Shown here: positions 16,053-23,894 of the stretch, piece by piece
How the letters are laid out: the number at the start of each line of letters is the position of its first letter
Numbering within the stretch: the first letter of the stretch is position 1
From: Pseudomonadota bacterium
GTDB taxonomy: Bacteria; Pseudomonadota; Gammaproteobacteria; Burkholderiales; Burkholderiaceae_E
Length of the DNA: 43,654 bases
Direction of reading: 5' to 3'
NCBI GenBank assembly: GCA_023388075.1
Contig: JAEWGX010000038.1
Span: 1 to 43,654 of the forward strand
The notes under the pieces: generated by a model
Told to the model about the DNA's origin: nothing
Databases searched by the model: none
Seen by the model: the letters and a program-made list of their open reading frames with translations, nothing else
Translations under genes and position numbers: made by a program

Positions 16053-16925
16053 ATGAAGCATCAGGATCTCGTCGCGATCGACATCCACACCCACGCCGAA
16101 GTCTCGTGCTGGAACCCGTTCGACAAGTACGGCGAGGAGTACGATCGAGCCGCCGATCGGTACTTCCGCTCCAGCCGCCGGCCCACCATCGCCGAGAGCG
16201 TCGCCGCCTACCGCGAGCGCAACATCGGCTTCGTCATGTTCACCGTCGACGCGGAGACCCAGCTGGGACGCCGCCGCATCCCCAACGAGGAGATCGCCGA
16301 GGCCGCGCAGCAGAACGCGGACATCATGATCGCCTTCGCGAGCATCGATCCGCACAAGGGGAAGATGGGGGCGCGCGAGGCTCGCCGGCTCGTCGAGGAG
16401 CACGGCGTCAAGGGGTTCAAGTTCCATCCGACGGTACAGGGCTTTCATCCCTACGACCGCATGGCCTGGCCGATCTACGAGGTGGTGGCGGAGTACGGCA
16501 TGCCGGCCATCTTCCACAGCGGCCACTCCGGGATCGGTTCGGGCATGCGCTGCGGCGGCGGGCTGCGGCTCGAGTACTCCAATCCGATGCACCTGGACGA
16601 CGTCGCCATCGCCTTTCCCGACATCCAGATCGTGATCGCGCATCCGTCCTGGCCCTGGCAGGACGAGGCGCTCTCGGTGGCGATGCACAAGCCGAACGTG
16701 TGGATCGACCTGTCGGGGTGGAGCCCGAAGTACTTCCCACCGCAACTGGTCCAGTATGCCAACACCCTGCTCAAGGACCGGGTCCTGTTCGGCTCCGACT
16801 ATCCACTCATCACGCCGGACCGCTGGATGAAGGACTTCGCCGAAGCCGGTTTCAAGGACGAGGTGCGGCCGCTGATCCTGAAGGAAAACGCGGTGCGGCT
16901 GCTGCGTCTGGGCGCCGGCCACTGA
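16053..16925 (+). CDS. Amidohydrolase-2 family protein, probable hydroxyphenyl-beta-ketoacyl-CoA hydrolase
   Basis: A 290-residue TIM-barrel metal enzyme. H12-x-H14 in DIHTHAE, H155 in IFHSGH, H197 in AHPSW and D249 in GSDYP supply the metal site and general base of the amidohydrolase-2 group. Members of this group act as decarboxylases or C-C hydrolases. In p-hydroxycinnamate clusters of Rhodococcus (CouO) and Corynebacterium (PhdC) a protein of this type cleaves 4-hydroxyphenyl-beta-ketoacyl-CoA, releasing a hydroxybenzoate. The ligase, hydratase and MarR genes next door make the same step plausible here. A phenolic-acid decarboxylase is the main alternative. The gene is divergent from the hydratase/ligase operon and 3 bases before the MFS gene. 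Confidence 0.72.
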   Translation: MKHQDLVAIDIHTHAEVSCWNPFDKYGEEYDRAADRYFRSSRRPTIAESVAAYRERNIGFVMFTVDAETQLGRRRIPNEEIAEAAQQNADIMIAFASIDPHKGKMGAREARRLVEEHGVKGFKFHPTVQGFHPYDRMAWPIYEVVAEYGMPAIFHSGHSGIGSGMRCGGGLRLEYSNPMHLDDVAIAFPDIQIVIAHPSWPWQDEALSVAMHKPNVWIDLSGWSPKYFPPQLVQYANTLLKDRVLFGSDYPLITPDRWMKDFAEAGFKDEVRPLILKENAVRLLRLGAGH

Positions 16926-16928
16926 CCA

Positions 16929-18149
16929 TTGCCGCAGTCGAACGCAACGCGGAAGCTCCGGCCTCTCCTCGGCTACCTGGTCGCCCAGCTCGCCTTCGGG
17001 CTGGTGGCGATGACCATCTGCATTCCCTCGATGCAGCGGTGGGGCGCGATCTTCGATGCCAGCCAATCCAGCGTGCAGCTCACCTTCAGCGGCTTCGTGG
17101 TCGCCTATGGCAGCCTGCAACTGCTCTACGGGCCGCTCTCGGACCGGCTCGGGCGGCGACGCATCCTGCTGGTGGGTCTCGTGCTGGCCGCGGCCGGTTC
17201 GGTGTTCGCCGCGCTCGCGACCACCTTGCCGCTGCTCACCGCCGCCCGCGTGCTGCAGGGCGCGGGTGCGGCGGCCGGGATGGTGGTGGGCCGCGCGATG
17301 GTGCAGGATCTCTTCGAGGGATCCCAGCGCACCCGCGTCATGGCCTACATCGGGATGGCGATGGGGCTGTGCCCGCCGCTCGCGACCATCGTCGGCGGAC
17401 AGATCCACGTGCAGCTGGGATGGCAGGCGAACTTCGTGCTGGTCGCGATCGCGGCTGTGATGCTCTTCGCCGCCGGCTGGCGTTGCCTGCCCCGCGAAGT
17501 GCCGCCTGCGGCCGAACCGGGCAACTGGCTGCGAGCCCTGCTGGATTCCTACGCCCGCCTCGCGCGGGAGCCGTCGTTCCCGTTCTTCGTGGTGATGCTC
17601 GGCATGTCGACGGCGACCTTCTATGCATTCCTCGCCGGCGCGCCGATCGTGCTCGGCAGCTACGGCGTCGGACCCGAAGGGGTCGGCTTCTACATCATGT
17701 GCATCCCGGCCTCGTACATCGTCGGGAACTTCCTCGCGAGCCGGCTCGCGCGACGGGTCGGCGAGCGTCGCCTGATGGTTGCCGGACAGATCCTGACGCT
17801 TCTCGGCCTCGCCGTCATGCTTGCGCTCGGCTTCGCCCAGGTGAACACCGCCCCGGCGCTTGCGGTGCCGCTCATGGTTCTTGGCCTGGGCCACGGCATC
17901 CTGGTGCCGCCGATGCTCGCCGGCACCGTCGGCCTGGTGCCGGCGCTGGCCGGCTCCGCCGCCGCGGTCGCCGGGCTGATGCAACAGATGATGGGGGCGC
18001 TGAGCGGCTACGTGGTGGGCCTGGTGGAGCACGAGGGCGCCGTCAACCTCGGGCTGGTGATGCTCGCCTTCGCCGGCACCGGCGCGATCGCGCTGACGCT
18101 GCTGCTTGCCAGGCAGGGCCGGGGCCGGCGTGGTGCCTTGCCGCGGTGA
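16929..18149 (+). CDS. MFS transporter, Bcr/CflA-like drug:H+ antiporter family
   Basis: A 406-residue, 12-helix major facilitator protein. The loop 2-3 motif is GPLSDRLGRRRILL and the helix 5 antiporter pattern is GAGAAAGMVVGRAMVQDLF, as in Bcr/CflA exporters. The start appears to be TTG at 16929, 3 bases after the amidohydrolase stop. No good ribosome-binding site is visible, and the next ATG would delete part of helix 1, so translation may depend on the upstream gene. As the second gene of the right arm of the aromatic cluster it may export a toxic aromatic acid or take one up; the direction of transport is not deducible. Confidence 0.83.
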   Translation: MPQSNATRKLRPLLGYLVAQLAFGLVAMTICIPSMQRWGAIFDASQSSVQLTFSGFVVAYGSLQLLYGPLSDRLGRRRILLVGLVLAAAGSVFAALATTLPLLTAARVLQGAGAAAGMVVGRAMVQDLFEGSQRTRVMAYIGMAMGLCPPLATIVGGQIHVQLGWQANFVLVAIAAVMLFAAGWRCLPREVPPAAEPGNWLRALLDSYARLAREPSFPFFVVMLGMSTATFYAFLAGAPIVLGSYGVGPEGVGFYIMCIPASYIVGNFLASRLARRVGERRLMVAGQILTLLGLAVMLALGFAQVNTAPALAVPLMVLGLGHGILVPPMLAGTVGLVPALAGSAAAVAGLMQQMMGALSGYVVGLVEHEGAVNLGLVMLAFAGTGAIALTLLLARQGRGRRGALPR

Positions 18150-18179
18150 CGCCCGCGCCAACCGCCTGACGGGCGTCGC
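18146..18179. terminator. Hairpin between convergent genes (possible bidirectional terminator)
   Basis: GACGCCCG (18148-18155) pairs perfectly with CGGGCGTC (18170-18177) around a 14-base loop, and two further outer pairs are possible. It overlaps the MFS stop codon and precedes the stop of the convergent 2H gene. There is no T-run on either side, so intrinsic termination is uncertain. Confidence 0.35.
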
Positions 18180-18185
18180 GATCGG

Positions 18186-18737
18186 TCAGGGGCGAAGTCG
18201 CGCCACGCTGTCCGATCCAGCCAGCGGCAGGCGTACGAGGTCGGACACGCCATCGGCCTTCGCCGTTGCGATGGTCAGTGCCGCGACGCTTCCGGCGATC
18301 TCGAGCGGGCGTCGGTTGACCTCCCTGCTCCAGTCGCGGACCGCGCGGCGGTCGGGGCCCGCCCCGATCGTGATGTGCGGCACGAACGGAATGTCTCGTC
18401 GCAGGTGCGGGGCGAGCACGCCGCCGTTGAGCGCATCGTGCAGGCGGCACAGGTCGCCGTAACCCTCATCGGGAACGAGAAACAAGTACGCGAGGCCTTC
18501 GCGTTCGAACCATGGCATCGCGCGCCGGCAGACGAAGCGCAGCGGCGGCATCGCCCGGCAGACGCCCCGCACGTGCGTCGTGTAGGCGGAATTCGGGACA
18601 GCGCTGCACCCGAATACCAGGGTGAAGTGCGGCGGGACCGTGCGATGGCGCGGATCGTACGCTTGCCGAATTGCCTCGATGCGCGCCGCATCGTCCGGGG
18701 CAAGGGAGGGATAGGCCAGCGTATAGAGGGTTTGCAT
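18186..18737 (-). CDS. 2H phosphoesterase (2'-5' RNA ligase-like)
   Basis: A 183-residue protein of the 2H phosphoesterase fold. The two catalytic H-x-T motifs are H37-F-T and H121-I-T, about 84 residues apart as the family requires. Such proteins hydrolyse cyclic nucleotide phosphates or 2',3'-cyclic RNA ends; the name RNA ligase is historical. Cys-rich patches (C44, C60, C70) have no assigned role. ATG 18737 lacks a strong ribosome-binding site, though a G-rich stretch lies about 10 bases upstream. It stands alone, 86 bases after the CMD-fold gene in the same direction. The substrate is unknown. Confidence 0.78.
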   Translation of the reverse strand: MQTLYTLAYPSLAPDDAARIEAIRQAYDPRHRTVPPHFTLVFGCSAVPNSAYTTHVRGVCRAMPPLRFVCRRAMPWFEREGLAYLFLVPDEGYGDLCRLHDALNGGVLAPHLRRDIPFVPHITIGAGPDRRAVRDWSREVNRRPLEIAGSVAALTIATAKADGVSDLVRLPLAGSDSVARLRP

Positions 18738-18823
18738 CGATTCGTCGCCCCGCGTCCATCGCACGCGCCGCGACCGCCATCGTACCGGCGGTTCCGGCTC
18801 GCTGGCCAGCGCGGATGGCACGC

Positions 18824-19438
18824 CTACTGCGGCCGCGCCGCAAGCGGCTCGGCGTGCCCTGCCCGCCGTCCGGGCGTTCTCGCCACGTTCATCAGCCAGC
18901 AGACCATGGCGAAGTAGCCGACAAGGCAGGACAGCTCGACGACGCCACGCTCGCCCCATCGCGACAGCGCGGCATGGTAGGTCGGATCGCTGACGCCGTG
19001 AGTGGCCAGCAGCTCCGTCGCCAGGTCCAGCGCCACGGCCTCGTCGTCGGCGAGGCAGCCGGGCCGGGCACCCAACCGCAGGCACTCCAGCGCGTCCACT
19101 GCGACCCCGGCCTGCCGTGCCAGCGGCGCGTGCATCAGCCATTCGAACTGGTTGCAAGCATGCCGCGCGACCGCGCAGGTGACCAACTCGCGGATCCGCG
19201 CATCCAGGCTGCTGCCGAAGCGCAGCTGCTCACCGAGCGCCGCGACACGATCGAGCAGGTCGGGACAGCGGAGCAGGGGCACGAACGGACCGAAGACGCC
19301 CTTGCGCGGTCCTTCGACGAGCGCGCGCACGGCGGCGAGCTGCGCCTCGTCCATCGATTCCTGCGGCGGCATCGGCAGCCGTTCGGCGTTGGACGGTCCG
19401 AATCCCTGGGGTACGACACTGGTCTGGTTGGCGGGCAT
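18824..19438 (-). CDS. Carboxymuconolactone-decarboxylase-fold protein (CMD/AhpD-like)
   Basis: A 204-residue all-helical protein of the CMD/AhpD superfamily. Residues 78-106 carry the family block RELVTCAVARHACNQFEWLMH, with the conserved Glu-...-His arrangement, but only one Cys in the active-site segment (CNQFEWLMH). The redox CxxC of AhpD peroxidases is absent, so it is closer to the decarboxylase-like or uncharacterised members. ATG 19438 is preceded by AGGAG and lies 2 bases after the stop of the MFS gene, so the two are an operon. The C-terminus has an extra hydrophobic stretch LSCLVGYFAMVCWLMNVA common in this subfamily. Enzymatic reaction unknown. Confidence 0.75.
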   Translation of the reverse strand: MPANQTSVVPQGFGPSNAERLPMPPQESMDEAQLAAVRALVEGPRKGVFGPFVPLLRCPDLLDRVAALGEQLRFGSSLDARIRELVTCAVARHACNQFEWLMHAPLARQAGVAVDALECLRLGARPGCLADDEAVALDLATELLATHGVSDPTYHAALSRWGERGVVELSCLVGYFAMVCWLMNVARTPGRRAGHAEPLAARPQ

Positions 19439-19440
19439 GC

Positions 19441-20622
19441 TCAGCTCCTGTGGCTTGGCGAAGAATCCGCCTGGCACCATAGCCAGGCGGCACTGAATGC
19501 AAGCAATGCCGCCGCTGCCTCGAGGCAGCGGCCCATGGCAGTGGGCGCCAGCGCTGGCTGCGCGAGCAGCAGGGCGGCGGCAGCTGGGCCGGCGATCTGC
19601 CCGAAGGCAAACGACGCGGTGAGATAGCCGACCCAGGCGGCCGCGTCGCCCGGCATTCGCGCCCGGATCTCCTGCACGCCGGCAAGCGTCACCACCATGA
19701 AGGTGCTCCCGACCAGCAACGCCGACAGCAGGATGGTCGTCGCGCTGGCGACGAGGGCCGGCAGCAGGGCGCCGATCGCCATCAGCAGCTGGCAGACAGC
19801 CCAGACGTGCAGGCGCGACGTCGAGCGCATCGCGGGTCCGGCCACCAGCGTGGAAACGGCCGCTGTCACGCCGAAGAGCGGCCATGCCGATCCGAACACG
19901 GACGGGTTCGCGTTCACTTCCCGGGCCATCACCGGCAGGAACGTCGCCGGCAGTATGTAGCCGAGGCCCATGATTCCATAGCAGCCCACCAGGCCGGCGG
20001 TGCCCCGCGGCGGAGGTCCCGGCTCCGGCCGGCTGCCGACGGCGCCCATCGGGAAATCGGCCAGGCGGCGCACCACGAGCACCACCGGCATGGACAGCCC
20101 GGCGGCGAGGAGGCCGAGGTGGAGCCAGACCAGGTCGCTCGGCCAGCCACGGATGCCGGCCCACAGGCAGTAGCCGCCCGCTGTGGCGATGCCGACGCCC
20201 ACACCCGCATAGACGGCCGGACCGAGGTCCTGGCGCTGCATCCTGTCGAGTGCGCCGAGGCACCAGACGCTGGTCGCGACGAACACGCCGGCCGAACATG
20301 CGCCGGCGACGAAGCGAAGGGCCAGCCAGCTCGTAGCGGCGTGCAGAGTCATCGCACCGGTCGTTATCGCGATTCCCGCCAGGGACAGCCACGTCAGTCG
20401 GCTGGCGCTGGCGGCGACGCGGGCGGCAGCCACCGCGCCTACCAGGTAGCCGAGATAGTTCGCGGCGGCCAGCCACCCACCCGCCGCAACCTGCAGGTGA
20501 CCGTCCCGGATCATGAGTGGGAGCACCGGCGTGAACGCGAAGCGTCCGATCCCCATCGCAGCGGCCAACGACAGCATTCCGGCGAGGCTGACGACGATCG
20601 CGGAGGGCGGCCGGGTTGTCAT
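19441..20622 (-). CDS. MFS transporter, YbfB/YjiJ family
   Basis: A 393-residue, 12-helix transporter. The N-terminal block GIGRFAFTPVLPLMIRDG is the hallmark of the YbfB/YjiJ group of the major facilitator superfamily, followed by GGWLAAANYLGYLVGA in helix 2. Substrates for this group are not established. The gene heads a two-gene operon with the CMD-fold protein and is divergent from a LysR gene with a 66-base gap, a common pairing for this family, so LysR control in response to a small organic acid is probable. It ends two bases before the CMD-fold start. Confidence 0.83.
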   Translation of the reverse strand: MTTRPPSAIVVSLAGMLSLAAAMGIGRFAFTPVLPLMIRDGHLQVAAGGWLAAANYLGYLVGAVAAARVAASASRLTWLSLAGIAITTGAMTLHAATSWLALRFVAGACSAGVFVATSVWCLGALDRMQRQDLGPAVYAGVGVGIATAGGYCLWAGIRGWPSDLVWLHLGLLAAGLSMPVVLVVRRLADFPMGAVGSRPEPGPPPRGTAGLVGCYGIMGLGYILPATFLPVMAREVNANPSVFGSAWPLFGVTAAVSTLVAGPAMRSTSRLHVWAVCQLLMAIGALLPALVASATTILLSALLVGSTFMVVTLAGVQEIRARMPGDAAAWVGYLTASFAFGQIAGPAAAALLLAQPALAPTAMGRCLEAAAALLAFSAAWLWCQADSSPSHRS

Positions 20623-20688
20623 GGGAAGACATTGGAACCAGAATCCCTTTCGGCATCAATTGAATTCTTTCCTTGGAAGCTTCTCGCC
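20623..20688. promoter_or_regulatory. Divergent promoter region, MFS / LysR
   Basis: The 66-base gap between the divergent starts is AT-rich compared with its surroundings and contains the palindromes TCAATTGA (20656-20663) and GAATTC (20662-20667). It must hold both promoters and the LysR site; exact boxes could not be assigned. Confidence 0.4.
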
Positions 20689-21594
20689 ATGAGAACGATC
20701 GACCTGGCAAGCCTGGAGGTGTTCCGCGCCGTCGTCGAGGAAGGCGGAATCGTCCGCGCTTCCGAGCGACTGAACCGCGTCCAGTCCAACGTCACCACCC
20801 GGATCAAGCAGCTCGAGCGCCGCTTGGGGCGGCAGCTCTTCAGAAAGCAGGGACGCAAGCTGGTGTTGTCCGCGGAGGGCGAAGTCCTCCTCGCCTACGC
20901 GCAGCGGCTCTTTCGACTCGCCGACGAAGCGGAAAGCGCGCTGCGAGGCGGCCAGCCGGTCGGGGCGTTTCGCATCGGGTCACTGGAGAGCACGGCCGGA
21001 AGCCGACTGGCACCGATCCTTTCGCGCTTCCACCGACGCCACCCGGCGGTCGTGGTGGAGCTGGTCACCGGCACCACGGGATCGCTGGTGCAGCGGGTGA
21101 CGAGCTTCGAGATCGAGGCGGCCTTCGTGTCCGAACCGTTCACCGCCCCCGGGCTCCAGGGGATGAAGGTCTTCGACGAGGAGCTCGTACTGATCACGCC
21201 ACGCGGCATCCCCGCGGTCCGGCGCGCGGCCGATCTCGCCGGGATGACGGCGATCGCGTTCGCCAACGGATGCTCGTACCGTCGGCGTCTCGAGGACTGG
21301 CTGGGAGCCGCCGGGATCATGGCTGCACGAACGCTGGAGTTCGCCTCGTACCAGGCGATGGTCGCTTGCGTGGCCGCCGGCACCGGCTACGCGCTGGTCC
21401 CGGGATCGCTGCTCGCCACGCTTCGTGCGGCCAGCGAGGTGGCTCGGCACGACCTGCCCGATCGCGTGCGACGCAGCGGCACGCATCTCGTCTGGAACGG
21501 CGCGCCCTCGCTCGCGCTTCAGCGCCTGCAGGCGCTGCTTGGCGATTACCCCAGCCGCCGCCATCCTGCCGGGCGGCTTCGCCCTGCTCGCTGA
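20689..21594 (+). CDS. LysR-family transcriptional regulator
   Basis: A 301-residue LysR protein. The winged HTH spans residues 5-64 (LASLEVFRAVVEEGGIVRASERLNRVQSNVTTRIKQLE in the usual pattern, with QSNVTTRIKQLERRLG as recognition and linker helix). Residues 90-290 form the periplasmic-binding-like effector domain, starting FRIGSLESTAGSRL. It resembles regulators beside YjiJ-type transporters and should control the divergent MFS/CMD operon and itself. ATG 20689 is the only start that gives the full HTH. The last 12 residues are Arg/Pro-rich and probably disordered. Confidence 0.88.
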   Translation: MRTIDLASLEVFRAVVEEGGIVRASERLNRVQSNVTTRIKQLERRLGRQLFRKQGRKLVLSAEGEVLLAYAQRLFRLADEAESALRGGQPVGAFRIGSLESTAGSRLAPILSRFHRRHPAVVVELVTGTTGSLVQRVTSFEIEAAFVSEPFTAPGLQGMKVFDEELVLITPRGIPAVRRAADLAGMTAIAFANGCSYRRRLEDWLGAAGIMAARTLEFASYQAMVACVAAGTGYALVPGSLLATLRAASEVARHDLPDRVRRSGTHLVWNGAPSLALQRLQALLGDYPSRRHPAGRLRPAR

Positions 21595-21671
21595 CGCTCC
21601 GCTCGCTCCCGGCGGGAGATGGACATGCGTGCTAAGGTTCAGCCAGGACGATCGCGCATGGGACTCGAGGC

Positions 21672-22823
21672 ATGAACGCAGCTTCCATTGACTACGGCGA
21701 CCATGGCGAAGCCATGCGCGCCTACCTCGCCGATGGCGAGCGGCGCGCGTTCGCGCTGGGAAACCGCGGCCCGATCCGCTTCACCGTGTCGGGCGAGCTG
21801 CATCCGGAGATCCTCGAGGCGTACTGGCGCTGCGGCTTCTACGTCTTCGAGGGCGTGCTCGGGCGCGAGGAGCTGGCCGACATCGAGGCGGACGTGAAAG
21901 AGATCCTCGATCGCCTGCCGGTACGACGGGGCGCCCCGCTGGACCGGCACGGCCGCCCGGCGCTCGGCGTCGACAACCGGGCGAACACGCTCATGTGGTC
22001 CCGGCCGCTCGGCGATCCAGCGGGGGGAACGGACTTCGCCAACGGACGGCACCCGGTCAAGATGTATGAGCCACGGGCTGGCGACGACGCGCCGGAGGAG
22101 ATCGTCTACCTCATCCTCGGATCGCTGCAGTTCTCGGAGGCGGCCCTGCGGGTCTACGGCCATCCCGACCTGCTGGCCGTGGCGGCCGCGGTCAACGGTG
22201 ACGACTTCGTGCCCTTCAACGAGGCGCTCTTCATCAAGGCCCCCGGCCTCGGCGCCTCCGTCGCCTGGCACCAGGACGGGATCACCCACTGGGACTCGCC
22301 AAGCTACGACCCGGGCAGCCACGGATTCAACTTCATGGCGCAACTCTACGGCTGCACCGCCGCCAACGGCGTCTGGGTGGTGCCGGGATCGCATGCCCGT
22401 GGACGCGCGGACATCAGGGCGATGGTGGCGAGCGCGGGGTCGGAGCGGTTGCCGGATGCGGTGCCGATCGTGTGCGGCCCGGGAGACGTCGCGATGACGA
22501 ATCGGCAGGCGGTGCACGGTTCGTTCGCGAACACCAGCCGCGACTGGCGAGTGACGGTGAACTTCGGATTTCACCGTCGCCGCTCCGTGCTGGGCGTGCA
22601 CGCGCCGGCCACCCTGCACGGCAGCGCCGGCGTCTACGACGAGGCACGGATCGCGCAACGGGCGCGGGCCATCGGCTATGCCATCGACGCGCGCCGCCAG
22701 CGGTTCCCAACGGAGCGACCGTTCGCCTACCGGCCCCACGCCGAGGCGGGCATCGCGCTGTCGTGGGACGACGCCGCCCACGCGTCGATGAAGGACTACA
22801 ACCTGCTCGACCTCAGCATCTGA
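21672..22823 (+). CDS. Phytanoyl-CoA dioxygenase (PhyH) family Fe(II)/2-oxoglutarate oxygenase
   Basis: A 383-residue non-haem iron oxygenase of the PhyH group. The facial triad is H200-x-D202 in AWHQDG and H282 in RQAVHGS, and R293 in WRVTVNF is placed to bind 2-oxoglutarate. The jelly-roll core lies at about residues 170-300, with a 50-residue N-terminal extension beginning FTVSGELHPEILEAYWRCGFYVFEG. PhyH proteins hydroxylate CoA esters or small metabolites, and the substrate here is unknown. It stands alone between the LysR gene (77-base gap) and a convergent gene (12-base gap). The ribosome-binding site before ATG 21672 is weak. Confidence 0.85.
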   Translation: MNAASIDYGDHGEAMRAYLADGERRAFALGNRGPIRFTVSGELHPEILEAYWRCGFYVFEGVLGREELADIEADVKEILDRLPVRRGAPLDRHGRPALGVDNRANTLMWSRPLGDPAGGTDFANGRHPVKMYEPRAGDDAPEEIVYLILGSLQFSEAALRVYGHPDLLAVAAAVNGDDFVPFNEALFIKAPGLGASVAWHQDGITHWDSPSYDPGSHGFNFMAQLYGCTAANGVWVVPGSHARGRADIRAMVASAGSERLPDAVPIVCGPGDVAMTNRQAVHGSFANTSRDWRVTVNFGFHRRRSVLGVHAPATLHGSAGVYDEARIAQRARAIGYAIDARRQRFPTERPFAYRPHAEAGIALSWDDAAHASMKDYNLLDLSI

Positions 22824-22835
22824 CCTGCCTGGATC

Positions 22836-23795
22836 TCACCGTGGCGCGGAACGCGGTCGCGGCGGCTCGCCGCCGGGCAGCAGCCCGAGCGAGGCCAGCG
22901 TGTACACGTCCGGCTCGCCACGTGGGTCCAGCCCGTGCCCCCGCTGGAATTCCCGCAGGGCGTTCTCCGTGCGATCGCCCCAGGTGCCGTCGACGCCGAC
23001 GTCGTAGCCGTTGCGCCCCAGCGATTGCTGGATGAGCCGGACCGCAGCCGGGTCGAGCTGGGCCGGCGTCAGCCGCTCGCCGCGCCGCCATTGGTCGGCG
23101 CGCGCAGTGCCGCCGGGGAGCAGGCCGAGCAAGGTCAGCGTGTACGCATCGGGCTCACCGGAGGCCGGCATGCCGCGGGCGCGCTGCAGGTTGCTGATGG
23201 CGGTCGTGGTCCGCTCGCCCCAGGCGCCATCGACCGGACCGACCTTGAACCCCTGCTGGTCCAGCGCACGCTGGATGGCAAGGACGGTATCGCGACCGAG
23301 GTCCCGCGGGGTCCAACGCCGCGCCGGAGGCGTCGGCATTCCGGCGCGGTCCGCGCCGTCCGGACCGTCGGCGGTGACGCCGAGCGCGGCCCGTGTCCGC
23401 GAATCGGCACGGCCGGTCACCGGCAAGCCTTTGACGCGCTGGAACTCGCGCACGGCCGCGGCGGTGCGCGGGCCCCAGACGCCGTCCGCCGCGTCGACGT
23501 CGTAGCCGCCCTGCATCAGCGAATGCTGGACGCGACGCACGGTCGCTGCCGAGAGCCCGTCCGGGCCACTGGTGGCCGCCCGTGGTACCGGCTGATCACC
23601 GGACGGCGGCGAGACGCGTGGCATCGGTTCCGGCTTGCCCGGCAGCGTCTGGGCGCCCACGTCGACGCAGGCAAACAGGATTCCGGCCGTCAGCAGGCCA
23701 AGGTAGGCAAGTGCAAGACCGGCGCCGCCGCGGTGGGATCGCACGGCACGCAGGCTCATCGGGAAGACGGGACCACCCAGCGGTTTCCGGCTCAT
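22836..23795 (-). CDS. Peptidoglycan-binding protein with three PG_binding_1 repeats
   Basis: A 319-residue envelope protein. Residues 24-48 are a hydrophobic signal or anchor segment, and residues 50-80 are a Pro-rich linker. Three peptidoglycan-binding repeats follow at about 84-140, 167-226 and 248-307, each with the GxDGxWGxRTxxAxxxxQ core. Repeats 2 and 3 share the tail GEPDxYTLxxLGLLPGG and look like a recent duplication, while repeat 1 is divergent. No catalytic domain (amidase, transpeptidase or lytic transglycosylase) is present, so it probably binds the wall as a scaffold or targeting protein. ATG 23795 has GGAG 7 bases upstream. Convergent with the PhyH gene. Confidence 0.83.
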   Translation of the reverse strand: MSRKPLGGPVFPMSLRAVRSHRGGAGLALAYLGLLTAGILFACVDVGAQTLPGKPEPMPRVSPPSGDQPVPRAATSGPDGLSAATVRRVQHSLMQGGYDVDAADGVWGPRTAAAVREFQRVKGLPVTGRADSRTRAALGVTADGPDGADRAGMPTPPARRWTPRDLGRDTVLAIQRALDQQGFKVGPVDGAWGERTTTAISNLQRARGMPASGEPDAYTLTLLGLLPGGTARADQWRRGERLTPAQLDPAAVRLIQQSLGRNGYDVGVDGTWGDRTENALREFQRGHGLDPRGEPDVYTLASLGLLPGGEPPRPRSAPR

Positions 23796-23894
23796 GATCG
23801 CTCTCCAGGCATCGGCCGGACGGACGCCGTCCAGCCAGGCGCCGGCAGCGGGCAGCTTTCGTGCCTACCAGAGAGCGACCCGGCGGCCCGTCGC

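Noticed and set aside
15939..18161. A 740-codon minus-strand frame opposite the amidohydrolase and MFS genes
   Set aside because: His/Arg/Asp-rich low-complexity translation without domains; the plus-strand genes are well supported.
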